In this document: piece by piece, positions 29,365-37,180 of the stretch
Layout: each line of letters begins with the position of its first letter
Position numbering within the stretch: the stretch's first letter is position 1
DNA from: a virus
IMG/VR virus record: IMGVR_UViG_3300031952_000064
Span: 1 to 37,180 of that record
Length of the DNA: 37,180 bases
Reading direction: 5' to 3' (one strand)
The notes under the pieces: generated by a model
The model's input: the letters and a program-made list of their open reading frames with translations, nothing else
Told to the model about the DNA's origin: nothing
Databases searched by the model: none
Made by a program: the position numbers and the translations under genes

Positions 29365-30785
29365 ATCCTGACACCGTTATCACTGCCAGCAATGGCATCA
29401 TTCATTTGCTTTTCAAGGTGCTGGCTGAATGCGCCTGCAACACCTTCAGCATCAGTGGCCTGTGTATTGATGACCACAGTGCCAGTTTGCACGCTGGTGT
29501 TGGTGTTTTGTGCGCCTGCTGATGGTGGCACACCGCTGGCTGCATTGTAGGGTGAACCATCAGCCTGTGCAGCGGCCTGCTGGCCTGCTGCTGCTGCATC
29601 CTGTGCTTGGCTGCCAGTAGGGTTTGGCGCTTCACCACCACCACCACCAAGCCATGTGGGTGCATTGTCTTTCAGGGCTTGCCAGCCTGCTTTCATCTCA
29701 TCCCATTTTTCCATTAGTGCGCGCCATTTATCCATGATGGCCTCAATGAAACCTATCACCTGATTTTTCATATCTTTGAAACTGCCAAGGTGCTTGCCCA
29801 ACAGCGAATTGCCGCCATTCATCCACACTTGAAAATCTTGATACACCAAAGCAATGGCTGCACCCATAGCGGCCAAGGCAGCAATCAACAGCAGCAGCGG
29901 CCATGTGGCAGCAATCCAGCCAATGGCCATTGATGCAAGGGCTGGCAGAATCATTGCAGTGACAACCAAGGCAATGGCAATCAAGCCATATTCAACACCC
30001 TTCAGCAGTGCTTGGTGGCCTTTGAAGTACAAAAACATATCAGTGAATGCTTCAGCAACCCACTGAATGGCAGGCAACACAGCCAGTGCCAGCGCCCTGT
30101 ACACTTGCTGCAATGACCTGCCAACACCATCCATTGCGTCATCATATTCTGCAAGCTGCTTTTGATTTTCCTCAGTCAGCACACCAAACTTTTTCTGTGC
30201 AGCAACCAACTTTTCAGTGTCGCCTGCTGCATCACGCAACATATCAATGGTGACAGAATCCATGCCAAGTTTTGCGCCTTGCCCTTGCGCTTCCTCAGAT
30301 GTCATTTCTGAAAACTTTTTTGACAGTTTTGGCAGCATATCCATTGCTGTGGTCAAGCCTTTCTCATCAATGCCCATTTCTTTCAGAAAGGGTGTGGCTT
30401 TTGATTTTCCTTTGACTTTGAACACTTCAATGTTTGTGGCAAGTGTTTTAAGTGTGCCTTGGAAACTTTCAGCATTACCACCAGCATCTTCAACAGCCCT
30501 GCCCCATGCGTCAAGGTCACCCACAGGCACATTCATGCGCTTGGCAGCTTCACCCAAGCCAACCATGTTTTCTGTTGCTTCATGAACTTTTGAAGCAATC
30601 GCACCAATGGCAAATGCACCAGCAAAGCCAGCAGCCATACCTTTGAATGATGCAGCAGTGTCACCTGCAAACTTGTTCAGGTGGCCTTTTGTGCTGGCAG
30701 CTTTTTTGTCAACCTTGTCAAAAGCCTGCACAGCATCAGTTGGGTCACCCAACAGTTTGTATATGAACGCACTGACAAAACTCAT
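29361..30785 (-). CDS. Tail tape measure protein
   Basis: A 474-residue protein with long helical regions and a hydrophobic stretch near residues 265-315 (GLIAIALVVTAMILPALASM, IAATWPLLLLIAALAAMGA), then a low-complexity Gly/Ala/Gln region. Size predicts a short tail, about 70 nm at the usual 1.5 angstrom per residue. It follows the tail chaperone pair, immediately after the chaperone T stop. SFKGMAAGFAGAFAIGAIAS near residue 50 is typical of tape measures. Confidence 0.9.
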   Translation of the reverse strand: MSFVSAFIYKLLGDPTDAVQAFDKVDKKAASTKGHLNKFAGDTAASFKGMAAGFAGAFAIGAIASKVHEATENMVGLGEAAKRMNVPVGDLDAWGRAVEDAGGNAESFQGTLKTLATNIEVFKVKGKSKATPFLKEMGIDEKGLTTAMDMLPKLSKKFSEMTSEEAQGQGAKLGMDSVTIDMLRDAAGDTEKLVAAQKKFGVLTEENQKQLAEYDDAMDGVGRSLQQVYRALALAVLPAIQWVAEAFTDMFLYFKGHQALLKGVEYGLIAIALVVTAMILPALASMAIGWIAATWPLLLLIAALAAMGAAIALVYQDFQVWMNGGNSLLGKHLGSFKDMKNQVIGFIEAIMDKWRALMEKWDEMKAGWQALKDNAPTWLGGGGGEAPNPTGSQAQDAAAAGQQAAAQADGSPYNAASGVPPSAGAQNTNTSVQTGTVVINTQATDAEGVAGAFSQHLEKQMNDAIAGSDNGVRI

Positions 30786-31339
30786 TCACTTACCCTTTTT
30801 TTTGTAGTGTTCATTTGCAAGCCATTCATTATACCTTGGGATAACGATTGATTCCCATATCAGAAAGGCATCTTCAATGCTGTACACTGTTCTCAATTCA
30901 TTCAGGGTTGCTTTTCCACTGCTGATAATTGTGCCTGTAATGCCGTCAATATTTTGGTAATCTTTTGTGGGAGCATCACAGACCATCTTTGAAAGAAAGG
31001 CGCAAGACTCCCTTGTACGAAAAAACCAAGGTTATATTCCAGCATCTCAGTTTCAACTTTGAAACCAAGGTTGAAGTCACCACCAATATGATTGTCAATC
31101 AGTGCTTGTGTTGATAGCAATTGTTCACTGCCATCAGGTTTCACAATCGCCACATAAGCCATCATTTTCAAATACAGTGCGTGATTTTTGTCATAGTCGC
31201 CAACCATCGGTGTGCCAGTTGGTATGTACTGTGTCAGAATCTCACGCCCTGCACTGCCATAGGGCAGCTTTGATATTGTGAATGTTTTTTCAACGCCATC
31301 TTCAGACGATACCACAAGGGTTTTCGGTTGTATCAACAC
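30786..31339 (-). CDS. Tail assembly chaperone G-T, -1 frameshift product
   Basis: Predicted 184-residue fusion: 107 residues of the G frame (31339-31019), then a -1 shift at T_TTT_TTC and 77 residues in the T frame, which is open from 31019 to its stop at 30786. The T part (VCDAPTKDYQNIDGITG, AFLIWESIVIPRYNEWL) has no ribosome binding site of its own. Such G/GT pairs upstream of tape measure genes chaperone tape measure and tube assembly. Confidence 0.78.
30902..31339 (-). CDS. Tail assembly chaperone G
   Basis: A 145-residue protein between tail tube and tape measure, the classic chaperone position. It begins with GTG at 31339 (AGGTGA upstream) and shows TFTISKLPYGSAGREILTQ, like the N-terminus of other myovirus chaperones. 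It binds the tape measure during tail assembly. Its 3' part is overlapped by the T frame, reached by frameshifting at 31019-31025. Confidence 0.82.
   Translation of the reverse strand: MLIQPKTLVVSSEDGVEKTFTISKLPYGSAGREILTQYIPTGTPMVGDYDKNHALYLKMMAYVAIVKPDGSEQLLSTQALIDNHIGGDFNLGFKVETEMLEYNLGFFVQGSLAPFFQRWSVMLPQKITKILTALQAQLSAVEKQP
31019..31025 (-). promoter_or_regulatory. -1 ribosomal frameshift slippery site T_TTT_TTC
   Basis: Codons GGT TTT TTC of the G frame create the canonical X_XXY_YYZ heptamer T_TTT_TTC in the correct phase. After slippage the next codon (CGT at 31019) enters the T frame, which is open to 30786. Confidence 0.8.
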
Positions 31340-31354
31340 AAGTTTTCACCTCAA

Positions 31355-31804
31355 TTAAAATGATCTTTTTACATCCTCAAACGTGAAGCTGTATGCTTTT
31401 GTTTTCAATCTGCCAGCACTGGCCACGCTGTCAGCAGGCATACCATCAGTGATGATACCGCTGGTCAGTGTGACTGTTCTGCCATCACCATATATGCCTG
31501 TCAGTGTGATGATGTCACGCGCACCGCGCTTGCCTTTGGCCACTCGGTTTGCGTCATACAGTATGCCAAGGTTTATGTCATCAAAACTTGATGGCACAAC
31601 ACTCAAGGTGATTTTGATGGGTGTGGCTTTTGACCACTTCACCAAGTCACCATTCACACCCATTGCAGTCTCAGCAATGGCGATTGACGGTATATCAAGT
31701 GGGTCGCCATCATCAGCAAAAATGGTGACAGGAAAGCCAGCAGGGTATGTCTGGTCAGCAATCAACCACAGTGAAAGGCCAAAGCCTGAAATATCATTTG
31801 CCAT
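31355..31804 (-). CDS. Tail tube protein, DUF3277
   Basis: A 149-residue protein, [20 protein letters not shown]..., with [20 protein letters not shown] and [20 protein letters not shown], the DUF3277 pattern. It forms the inner tube of the contractile tail. It follows the sheath gene; GAGGATAATGAC precedes the ATG. Confidence 0.88.
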   Translation of the reverse strand: MANDISGFGLSLWLIADQTYPAGFPVTIFADDGDPLDIPSIAIAETAMGVNGDLVKWSKATPIKITLSVVPSSFDDINLGILYDANRVAKGKRGARDIITLTGIYGDGRTVTLTSGIITDGMPADSVASAGRLKTKAYSFTFEDVKRSF

Positions 31805-31829
31805 GTCATTATCCTCAAAAAGTTGATTA

Positions 31830-33428
31830 TCAAATCAGCACATGGCTGCCTTTAATTTTGCGTATGGCATCATCTTTGCTGTACACCAAACGATATTGTG
31901 CAACATATTCAATGCCGCTGTTGGTTGGCACTTCAACAATCTCACAGTCAAGCCAGTACCCACCACTTTCAACTTCACGCCAAGCATCAGGTGAACCAGT
32001 GAAGGTGGAAATAAAAGTTTTGTGTGTTGTGTTCAAACGCTTGCCAATACTTATCACGCCATTGTTCAAACCCAATGCAACAACAGATTGAACACCAGCA
32101 ATGACAGTGGCGCGCCCTTGACGGTTTGCACTGATTTTGCCAAGTGCCAGCAATAGATTCATCAACTGAACTGCCACAACATCCTTCAGCCATATCTCAT
32201 TGACATACACATTCATGTCAATTGGGTCTTTTGCAAACTGGCCTTGCAATTTGCCGCGCTGATAAAAAGATATTTTTCTGCCAGCCTGCTGTGTTGAACC
32301 ATAGTAATTGATGCCGCCACCATCAAGAGCATTGCTTTCAGCTTCATCACTTACTGTTGCAGGCAAGGTTGCTTGCTGAAACATATAATTCTGGCTCGCA
32401 TCTTGTCTGTTCCATGCCGTTGATGCCAAAATCGCCATTGGCAAATATTGCGGCCATGAACCATACCCGCCATGATATACAACAAAATCATTGTAAGAGT
32501 ATTGAATTGGACTATTAAGGCTCAATGCAATACCGCCAATCAAGTCATATAAAAGTGGCGACAGTGCTGATAGTTGTGACACATCAACGCCAACGCTATA
32601 CAAAAACATATTGTTGTATGAATAGTTGATTGTCGCCACATCAACAATTTGTTCAGCGGTCAGGCTTTGGTCAAGGAAAGCAAAGCTGCCAAAGTTGTTG
32701 TTATCCAGTGCAGAATGTTCAAAAGTTTGTGCTGGTGTTTGTGCGCCAATACCAGCAGACACCCTGCCCAAGTTGTTTGTGTCGCTGTTGTTTCCTTGAT
32801 TCCACATTGACAACCAACCAATCTGGCTGATGTCTGTGCCAATGTTGCTGCCATATATATCAATATTGATGCGTGCATTGTTGATGCCAGTTGCACCACC
32901 AGTGATTTGAAACAAGCCATCACCAGCAGCGCCCCATGTCACAGTTGCGCCCGTGAATTGTGCGCCCACCTGTGCATTGATGGCTGCCTGTATAATGCTG
33001 GCAACATCAGTCAAGCTGGTGGCTGCTGTGAAGTCTATACCGCTGATAAAATGCGCCACACCACCAATGTCAAGATTGAAGCTGCCGTCAGTGACAGCAA
33101 CCCACTGTGCCAGTGTTTTTGATGACTTCACGCCAATCAGGTATGGCGCAACATCAACATCAGGCCAGCGTGCAAAGCTGATTTTCCTTGGCCGCGTGAT
33201 TTGCTTGCTGATGAAAGAAAAATACCATGTTGCAATGTTGCATTCTTCACCATTGGTATTGTTGAAGTATTTGCACACCTCATCAGCACTTGTGAACTCA
33301 ACTTGTGTGTCAACAGGCAGCAGCGGATTGTTTGTAAAAAATCTGCCAATCAATTCGCGTGTTGCAACTTGTGCAACACCGCCAACGCCAGAAACGATGT
33401 CAACATATTTTTTCATTGGAATAGTCAT
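31830..33428 (-). CDS. Contractile tail sheath protein, DUF3383
   Basis: A 532-residue sheath subunit. The start [18 protein letters not shown] (ATG at 33428, AGAGG upstream) and segments such as [40 protein letters not shown] and [20 protein letters not shown] match DUF3383. The two insertion regions and C-terminal handshake domain are in the usual order. Contraction drives the tube through the envelope. Length is normal for this family. Confidence 0.92.
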   Translation of the reverse strand: MTIPMKKYVDIVSGVGGVAQVATRELIGRFFTNNPLLPVDTQVEFTSADEVCKYFNNTNGEECNIATWYFSFISKQITRPRKISFARWPDVDVAPYLIGVKSSKTLAQWVAVTDGSFNLDIGGVAHFISGIDFTAATSLTDVASIIQAAINAQVGAQFTGATVTWGAAGDGLFQITGGATGINNARINIDIYGSNIGTDISQIGWLSMWNQGNNSDTNNLGRVSAGIGAQTPAQTFEHSALDNNNFGSFAFLDQSLTAEQIVDVATINYSYNNMFLYSVGVDVSQLSALSPLLYDLIGGIALSLNSPIQYSYNDFVVYHGGYGSWPQYLPMAILASTAWNRQDASQNYMFQQATLPATVSDEAESNALDGGGINYYGSTQQAGRKISFYQRGKLQGQFAKDPIDMNVYVNEIWLKDVVAVQLMNLLLALGKISANRQGRATVIAGVQSVVALGLNNGVISIGKRLNTTHKTFISTFTGSPDAWREVESGGYWLDCEIVEVPTNSGIEYVAQYRLVYSKDDAIRKIKGSHVLI

Positions 33429-33432
33429 TTTT

Positions 33433-33972
33433 TCACACCTCTTGTATTTCGCCAGTGATTCTGACAACAGGGTTGGCCTCATCAAGCAAGACCTGTCTGT
33501 ATGTCAAAGTAAAATCAAAAGATGGCACTTGTTCGTGCCGCCCTTTGTCATCAATAAAATATTGCACACGCAATGGCTCAATTCTCAAAATACCAATGCC
33601 TGCCGCCCTGAATGCGTCAACTGCCTTTGAAGTTTGCAGTATCATGGCCGCTGCGTCAACAAAGTCAAACGCTGTGAACTCTTGTGGGGTTTGCGGGTTT
33701 TGAATGGCCAGACAGTCAAGCTGGTAGGTGCTTTCAAGCCAGTATGATTGGCGCTGCACAACCACATCATTGTTTTCATCAAAATATGATTCATTTTCTG
33801 GCCAGCCATATCTTTTTGAATCAATCCGATGAATGGCCAGAATGGGCTTGGTTGGCACGCCTTGCTGTGTTGGCTGAAAAGATTGCTGCACATATACATC
33901 AAGGCCACGGTCATTGCACCCATCACGCACAATGGCAAAGATAATGGCAAACACTTGGTTGTCAGTCATCAT
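33433..33972 (-). CDS. Neck/tail terminator-like protein (LIC_12616/gp12-like)
   Basis: A 179-residue protein upstream of the sheath gene, with AFDFVDAAAMILQTSKAVDAF, AAGIGILRIEPLRVQYFIDD and a final QVPSFDFTLTYRQV strand pair. This is the layout of the neck terminator proteins that cap the tail. ATGA overlap with the preceding neck gene. Confidence 0.76.
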   Translation of the reverse strand: MMTDNQVFAIIFAIVRDGCNDRGLDVYVQQSFQPTQQGVPTKPILAIHRIDSKRYGWPENESYFDENNDVVVQRQSYWLESTYQLDCLAIQNPQTPQEFTAFDFVDAAAMILQTSKAVDAFRAAGIGILRIEPLRVQYFIDDKGRHEQVPSFDFTLTYRQVLLDEANPVVRITGEIQEV

Positions 33973-34349
33973 ACAAATTGACCTGCTTGACCAAGGTCAA
34001 TGGCCATGACCTGCACCCAACCATCAATGCCAAACCAGTCAAAGTTGCTGGTCAGTTGAAAGCGCCTGTTCTGCCATTCAATCTGGTCACCAGTGAAGTC
34101 ACGGGAAAGATCAATCAAGTCTGTGCTGACAAAAATCTGCACATAGTTTTTCTGAAAGTCTAGGCCATAGGCTTGATACACTGACCTGTTGACAGCCTGA
34201 ATGCTGCCCATCAATTCAACTGGTTCAGCAAAATCTGTTTCCCACTCACCAATGGCATTCAATGTGCGCCCTGAATCGGCAAACCATTTGAAAGGAAACT
34301 TGCCAATGACAGAAAATGCTTGGTTCAGCAGATTGCTTGATGGTATCAA
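33969..34349 (-). CDS. Head-tail connector/neck protein, 126 aa
   Basis: A beta-rich protein, MIPSSNLLNQAFSVIGKFPF... with VYQAYGLDFQKNYVQIFVS and IEWQNRRFQLTSNFDWFGID, resembling small collar proteins of AP22-type phages. Start is TTG at 34349; GAGGG lies eight bases upstream and no nearby ATG gives a better choice. Located in the neck gene cluster. Confidence 0.74.
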   Translation of the reverse strand: MIPSSNLLNQAFSVIGKFPFKWFADSGRTLNAIGEWETDFAEPVELMGSIQAVNRSVYQAYGLDFQKNYVQIFVSTDLIDLSRDFTGDQIEWQNRRFQLTSNFDWFGIDGWVQVMAIDLGQAGQFV

Positions 34350-34359
34350 TTGTCAGCCC

Positions 34360-34926
34360 TCACTTGTACACATCAGTCATTGTCACCTTGTGAGTGATGG
34401 CATTACGCATGATGCCAGAATCAACCAGCGGTTTGGCTGCTGTGCCTGACAATGTATCATTGATGCCCAAGGCAACCAAGTGTGCAGCCTGCAACACCTG
34501 TGACTTTTTGGTGATTTTGATGCCTGCTTTTTTCCATGCACGCAACTGCAATGTGACTGGTGACAGTGGTGGTGTTTGAATCTTTGCAATGGTCTTTCTG
34601 GTATCGCCAGCAGCCTTCAGGCCAAGCTGTTCAAATACCTGCAACCAAGTCAGCTTGCCATCAGCAACATCAGCACTGCCCTTGGCAAACTGCTGTTGCC
34701 ACTTTGTGGCATTGGCCACACAAGTTGGCCTCATGAATGGCCTTGGTGGTATGCCTTGCCTTGGGCTGCCAAACTCTTGAATGACTGCCACATACGCAAC
34801 AGGCACGCCATTGTCATATTTTGAATCTTCAAAAAAGCCCACATTGACGGTCATGCCTTTCATGCCTTCAAGGTGTTTGACAAAGGCATCAAGCTGTTTT
34901 GTGTCTTGTGTCACTGAAACTTTCAT
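34360..34926 (-). CDS. Tail completion/neck protein, HK97 gp10-like
   Basis: A 188-residue protein. MTVNVGFFEDSKYDNG, VAYVAVIQEFGSPRQGIPPR and PFMRP (a signature of the gp10-like family) are clear. The C-terminal part ends with LVDSGIMRNAITHKV, also typical. It joins head and tail or completes the tail end. Confidence 0.84.
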   Translation of the reverse strand: MKVSVTQDTKQLDAFVKHLEGMKGMTVNVGFFEDSKYDNGVPVAYVAVIQEFGSPRQGIPPRPFMRPTCVANATKWQQQFAKGSADVADGKLTWLQVFEQLGLKAAGDTRKTIAKIQTPPLSPVTLQLRAWKKAGIKITKKSQVLQAAHLVALGINDTLSGTAAKPLVDSGIMRNAITHKVTMTDVYK

Positions 34927-34944
34927 GCCCTGCCAAGCCCTTTG

Positions 34945-35385
34945 TCAGAAAAACACACCGCCAACTTTCCTGAATGCTGACTTTTCTGGCAACCCGCCAA
35001 CATATATGCCACCAGTGCCTTTCAATCCCAACAGGGCTGCAAGCTGTGCGCCATAGGGTGTCAAGTAAAGCCAATATTGAAACTGTGACTTGACTGGTGG
35101 CGCAAGGTTGGTGACATTCACAGCGCCCACGCCTGCACCTGTTGTGATGCCTGTGGCCTGTCCTGCTGCTGCATTATAGCCAAGGGTGGTCATGTGGGCT
35201 GTGCAAAGGTTCAAAGCCTGTTGGCGACAATGGCCAGCCAGCACGCCAAAGTTGGCAGGGCTGACAAAACAGGTGGCCATATCCCAATATGCCTCAAGGG
35301 TTGCATCAGGGTATTTGTTCACATCAGAAAATGCAGGATACAAAACCCTGAATGCTGCCACATCAAATGTCAGCACCGCTGCCAT
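34945..35385 (-). CDS. Head-tail connector, DUF4054
   Basis: A 146-residue protein with FRVLYPAFSDVNKYPDATLE at the start, AHMTTLGYNAAAGQATGITT, and SQFQYWLYLTPYGAQLAALL near the end, matching DUF4054 adaptor proteins that dock under the portal. Follows the unknown 123-aa gene by one base. Confidence 0.88.
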   Translation of the reverse strand: MAAVLTFDVAAFRVLYPAFSDVNKYPDATLEAYWDMATCFVSPANFGVLAGHCRQQALNLCTAHMTTLGYNAAAGQATGITTGAGVGAVNVTNLAPPVKSQFQYWLYLTPYGAQLAALLGLKGTGGIYVGGLPEKSAFRKVGGVFF

Positions 35386-35386
35386 A

Positions 35387-35758
35387 TCACTTGGCCTTTT
35401 TGCGGCTGTTGGTCACTGGTGCTTTTTCTTTGTCAGCAAAGTCATCAGGTGTGATGGGTGCTGACTCATCTTTTGGTTTCATGTTGCGTGCAACTTTGTC
35501 AGCAGCAACTTCAACATCATCCTCAACAATATAGCCATTGGCCTTGTGTTGAAGGTATGCGTCACAGGTGTTCAGCAATTCAAGCTGGTGCTTTGTGACT
35601 TCAGTGGCAACACCTTTTGGTGTTTGAAAATGATTGTTGCTGATACCAGCGCCACCTTTGATGACACAGATTTGTTCAGCAATCGGCAAATCAGCACCGC
35701 CTTTTTTGAAAAGGCTGTACGCTTGACTGTTTGAAAGTGTTGAATATACAAATGGCAT
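35387..35758 (-). CDS. Hypothetical head-cluster protein, 123 aa
   Basis: MPFVYSTLSNSQAYSLFKK... with AEQICVIKGGAGISNNHF, a helical middle and a Lys/Asp/Glu-rich tail. It lies between major capsid and DUF4054 genes, after a terminator. CCAACCACAAGGAAA precedes the ATG. Likely virion associated by position; family unknown. Confidence 0.76.
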   Translation of the reverse strand: MPFVYSTLSNSQAYSLFKKGGADLPIAEQICVIKGGAGISNNHFQTPKGVATEVTKHQLELLNTCDAYLQHKANGYIVEDDVEVAADKVARNMKPKDESAPITPDDFADKEKAPVTNSRKKAK

Positions 35759-35790
35759 TTTGTTGTTTCCTTGTGGTTGGTTGAAACTGA

Positions 35791-35823
35791 AAAAAAGGGC
35801 TGGCTGTTACACCAACCCCTTTC
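35791..35823 (-). terminator. Terminator/attenuator after the major capsid gene
   Basis: Minus strand GGGTTGG pairs with CCAGCCC (one G-T pair), closed by an eight-base loop and followed by seven T's. It sits 15 bases after the capsid stop, so it could end most transcripts from the high-copy capsid gene and lower expression of downstream genes. Confidence 0.7.
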
Positions 35824-35837
35824 AGATGTGGCCGCTA

Positions 35838-36938
35838 TTAGCAGCCAGACTTACGCACAACAGCGTATGGTCGTTTGGTCATGATGCCAGCAGTTGCATT
35901 GGTATATGCTTCCTCATAACTTTTTGCCATTTGCATGACACCCAAAGTCATAAACTTGGCTGGCACAACCTGCACAAATGTGCGGTCATCATCACTGCCT
36001 GAATCTGCAACAGTCTCAGCGTACAAATAAAACACATTTGCACCGCCATTGGCTGCATTCAATTCAGGTGCAGAAACAATACGCACCCTTGGGTAAGTTT
36101 TTGACAGCCAATCACGCACACTGATACCAAAGTCAGATGTGACTGACAGGTAATCAACTGATGCAGTGGCAATGCCAAGTGTGATGTCAACACGCTCAGG
36201 GTCAATCAAATCTTGTGACTGGTTGCGTAGTGTGGCCAGTGCGCCACGGATGTCTGCACAAATCTCAAGGAAAGTTTTTGTTGACCAAGCTGAATTGCCT
36301 GAACCACCATTTGGCAGGTTGCCATAAGCTGGCAATGCAGGGTCATTCAGCAATCCATAAGTGCGATTTGCACCATTGTTGAAACCATAAAAGCCAACAC
36401 GGTTGCGCTGAATCTCAAGGGCTGATGCAGCGGCTTGACGCTTGCTGTCTGAACTTGAAACACGCATTGCTGATGCACGCGCTTCCTCAAGTCGGCCAAC
36501 TTGCATACCTTCCTCAAACCGTACCACTTCACGGGTTTCAAAGTTGGTGTTCCATGATGACAAAGGTACATTGGTGTAATCACCGTATGGCACAGCATTG
36601 CCAACTTGTTCCATGACACCCTGTACAATCTGTTCAGATTGCCAGTCACCTTGCACAGTGATACCAACAAAATCATCAATGCGCCTTGCAGCGGTCATGA
36701 CTTGCACAAAGCCAGTCAACCATGCCTGCAAAAATTGCACAGGTGTGGTCACACTTGGTGTGGTCAAAGGTGCAGTCAATGCGCTATCGGCTGCAAACTC
36801 AGCAGCCATTTTGTTCAGTGATTTTTCATCAAACGCAATGCCCAAACGGGCAAGGTCTTTGTAATTTTCAATCTGTGTGAATGTCAGCGGTTTGATTTTA
36901 CGCGCTGCAATATGGCTCAATTCATTGTGTGAACGCAT
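35838..36938 (-). CDS. Major capsid protein, DUF2184
   Basis: A 366-residue protein, MRSHNELSHIAARKIKPLTF..., with FLQAWLTGFVQVMTAARRID, RNRVGFYGFNNGANRTYGLL and FGISVRDWLSKTYPRVRIVS, the DUF2184 family of HK97-fold capsids. AGGGAG precedes the ATG. Placed after the cement protein gene and before connector genes. It builds the icosahedral shell. Confidence 0.9.
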   Translation of the reverse strand: MRSHNELSHIAARKIKPLTFTQIENYKDLARLGIAFDEKSLNKMAAEFAADSALTAPLTTPSVTTPVQFLQAWLTGFVQVMTAARRIDDFVGITVQGDWQSEQIVQGVMEQVGNAVPYGDYTNVPLSSWNTNFETREVVRFEEGMQVGRLEEARASAMRVSSSDSKRQAAASALEIQRNRVGFYGFNNGANRTYGLLNDPALPAYGNLPNGGSGNSAWSTKTFLEICADIRGALATLRNQSQDLIDPERVDITLGIATASVDYLSVTSDFGISVRDWLSKTYPRVRIVSAPELNAANGGANVFYLYAETVADSGSDDDRTFVQVVPAKFMTLGVMQMAKSYEEAYTNATAGIMTKRPYAVVRKSGC

Positions 36939-36951
36939 AGTGAATGCTCCC

Positions 36952-37180
36952 TTAGTTTGTCAATTGAATGAATGCCAAACCAGCAGCAGGCACGTTTTGG
37001 CGCACCACCTTAGTGTTTGGAACAAGTGTGCGGCCAACTGTTGGTGTTGTACCAGCAATGGCATACAGCTCACCAGTTGCTTGGTCAAACTCAACATTGT
37101 CACCAATTGCGCCTGCATTCAACAGCTCAACAACAATTGTTCCCATTTTCAGGAACTCTGCCATTGCTTCATTAGGCAAA
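36952..37180 (-). CDS. Structural cement protein, C-terminal part
   Basis: The remainder of the gene that begins at 330. The last 21 codons before the right end repeat those at the left end; beyond them the frame continues AGAIGDNVEFDQATGELYAI and ends at 36952 with ...AFIQLTN. The intact protein is 164 residues. Its stop lies 13 bases before the capsid start. Confidence 0.8.
   Translation of the reverse strand, partial: LPNEAMAEFLKMGTIVVELLNAGAIGDNVEFDQATGELYAIAGTTPTVGRTLVPNTKVVRQNVPAAGLAFIQLTN
37117..37180. repeat. Terminal direct repeat, right copy
   Basis: Matches positions 1-64 with one change (T at 37141 versus A at 25), synonymous in the cement protein. Confidence 0.93.

Noticed and set aside
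30902-30986. ATG at 30986 as an independent start for chaperone T, or GGAAAAG (about 30915) as the slip site
   Set aside because: No good Shine-Dalgarno before 30986, and GGAAAAG is not a proper X_XXY_YYZ heptamer, whereas T_TTT_TTC at 31025-31019 is canonical and in phase.
1-37180. tRNA genes
   Set aside because: I looked for cloverleaf-like segments with GGTTCGAATC-type T-arms in the gaps and found none; the gaps are too short.

Overview
The window is the complete genome of a small tailed phage with a contractile tail (myovirus morphotype), opened inside a gene. Its first 64 bases recur as its last 64 (one mismatch), so the molecule is circular or circularly permuted, with a unit length of about 37,116 bp. 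Essentially every gene lies on the minus strand, most joined by ATGA, TAATG or short overlaps. No integrase, CI-type repressor, tRNA or CRISPR array was seen, so it looks virulent. The host is probably Gram-negative, inferred only from the gene families (NinG, DUF1376, M15 endolysin with a small holin). The structural genes resemble the compact DUF2213/DUF2184/DUF4054/DUF3383/DUF3277 contractile-tail module of AP22- or Pam3-like phages.

Read in the direction of transcription (right to left), three blocks appear. (1) Early and middle genes run from 20.4 to about 10.5 kb. They are small unknown genes plus a DNA module: DUF1376, DUF1367, NinG, a Rad52/Erf-like annealing protein, a DEDDy 3'-5' exonuclease, SSB, and a sigma region 4-like protein fused to an XRE-like HTH. 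Seven sigma70-type promoters (TTGACA-17-TATnnT) each precede the first gene of a transcription unit. They share an AT-rich palindrome upstream of -35, a GTGACGCG word inside the spacer and, in three cases, a GGGCTG-loop-CAGCCC hairpin in the 5' leader. (2) A tightly coupled cluster at 10.9-7.4 kb holds a 52-aa membrane protein, a Cys-based protein phosphatase, an M15 endolysin and many very small proteins, several of them single-pass membrane proteins. It continues without a break into a ParB-domain DNA methyltransferase and the terminase genes. (3) Late genes run TerS, TerL, portal, gpF-like protein and protease/scaffold, then across the ends of the sequence into cement protein and major capsid protein. 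Next come neck proteins, sheath, tube, frameshifted tail assembly chaperones, tape measure, baseplate, fibres and holin, ending at a strong terminator near 20.63 kb. Replication genes are minimal (no polymerase, helicase or primase seen), so host replication machinery is probably recruited.

The points most worth checking are: the early promoter/operator family and its possible link to the sigma4-like protein; the phosphatase translationally coupled to a membrane protein and the endolysin; a canonical T_TTT_TTC slippery site in the tail chaperone gene; a scaffold nested inside the protease gene with its own strong ribosome binding site; a 10-bp tandem repeat whose copy number sets which of two basic micro-ORFs is fused to which tail; and GATC sites that are rare everywhere except in the portal-terminase-methyltransferase segment.
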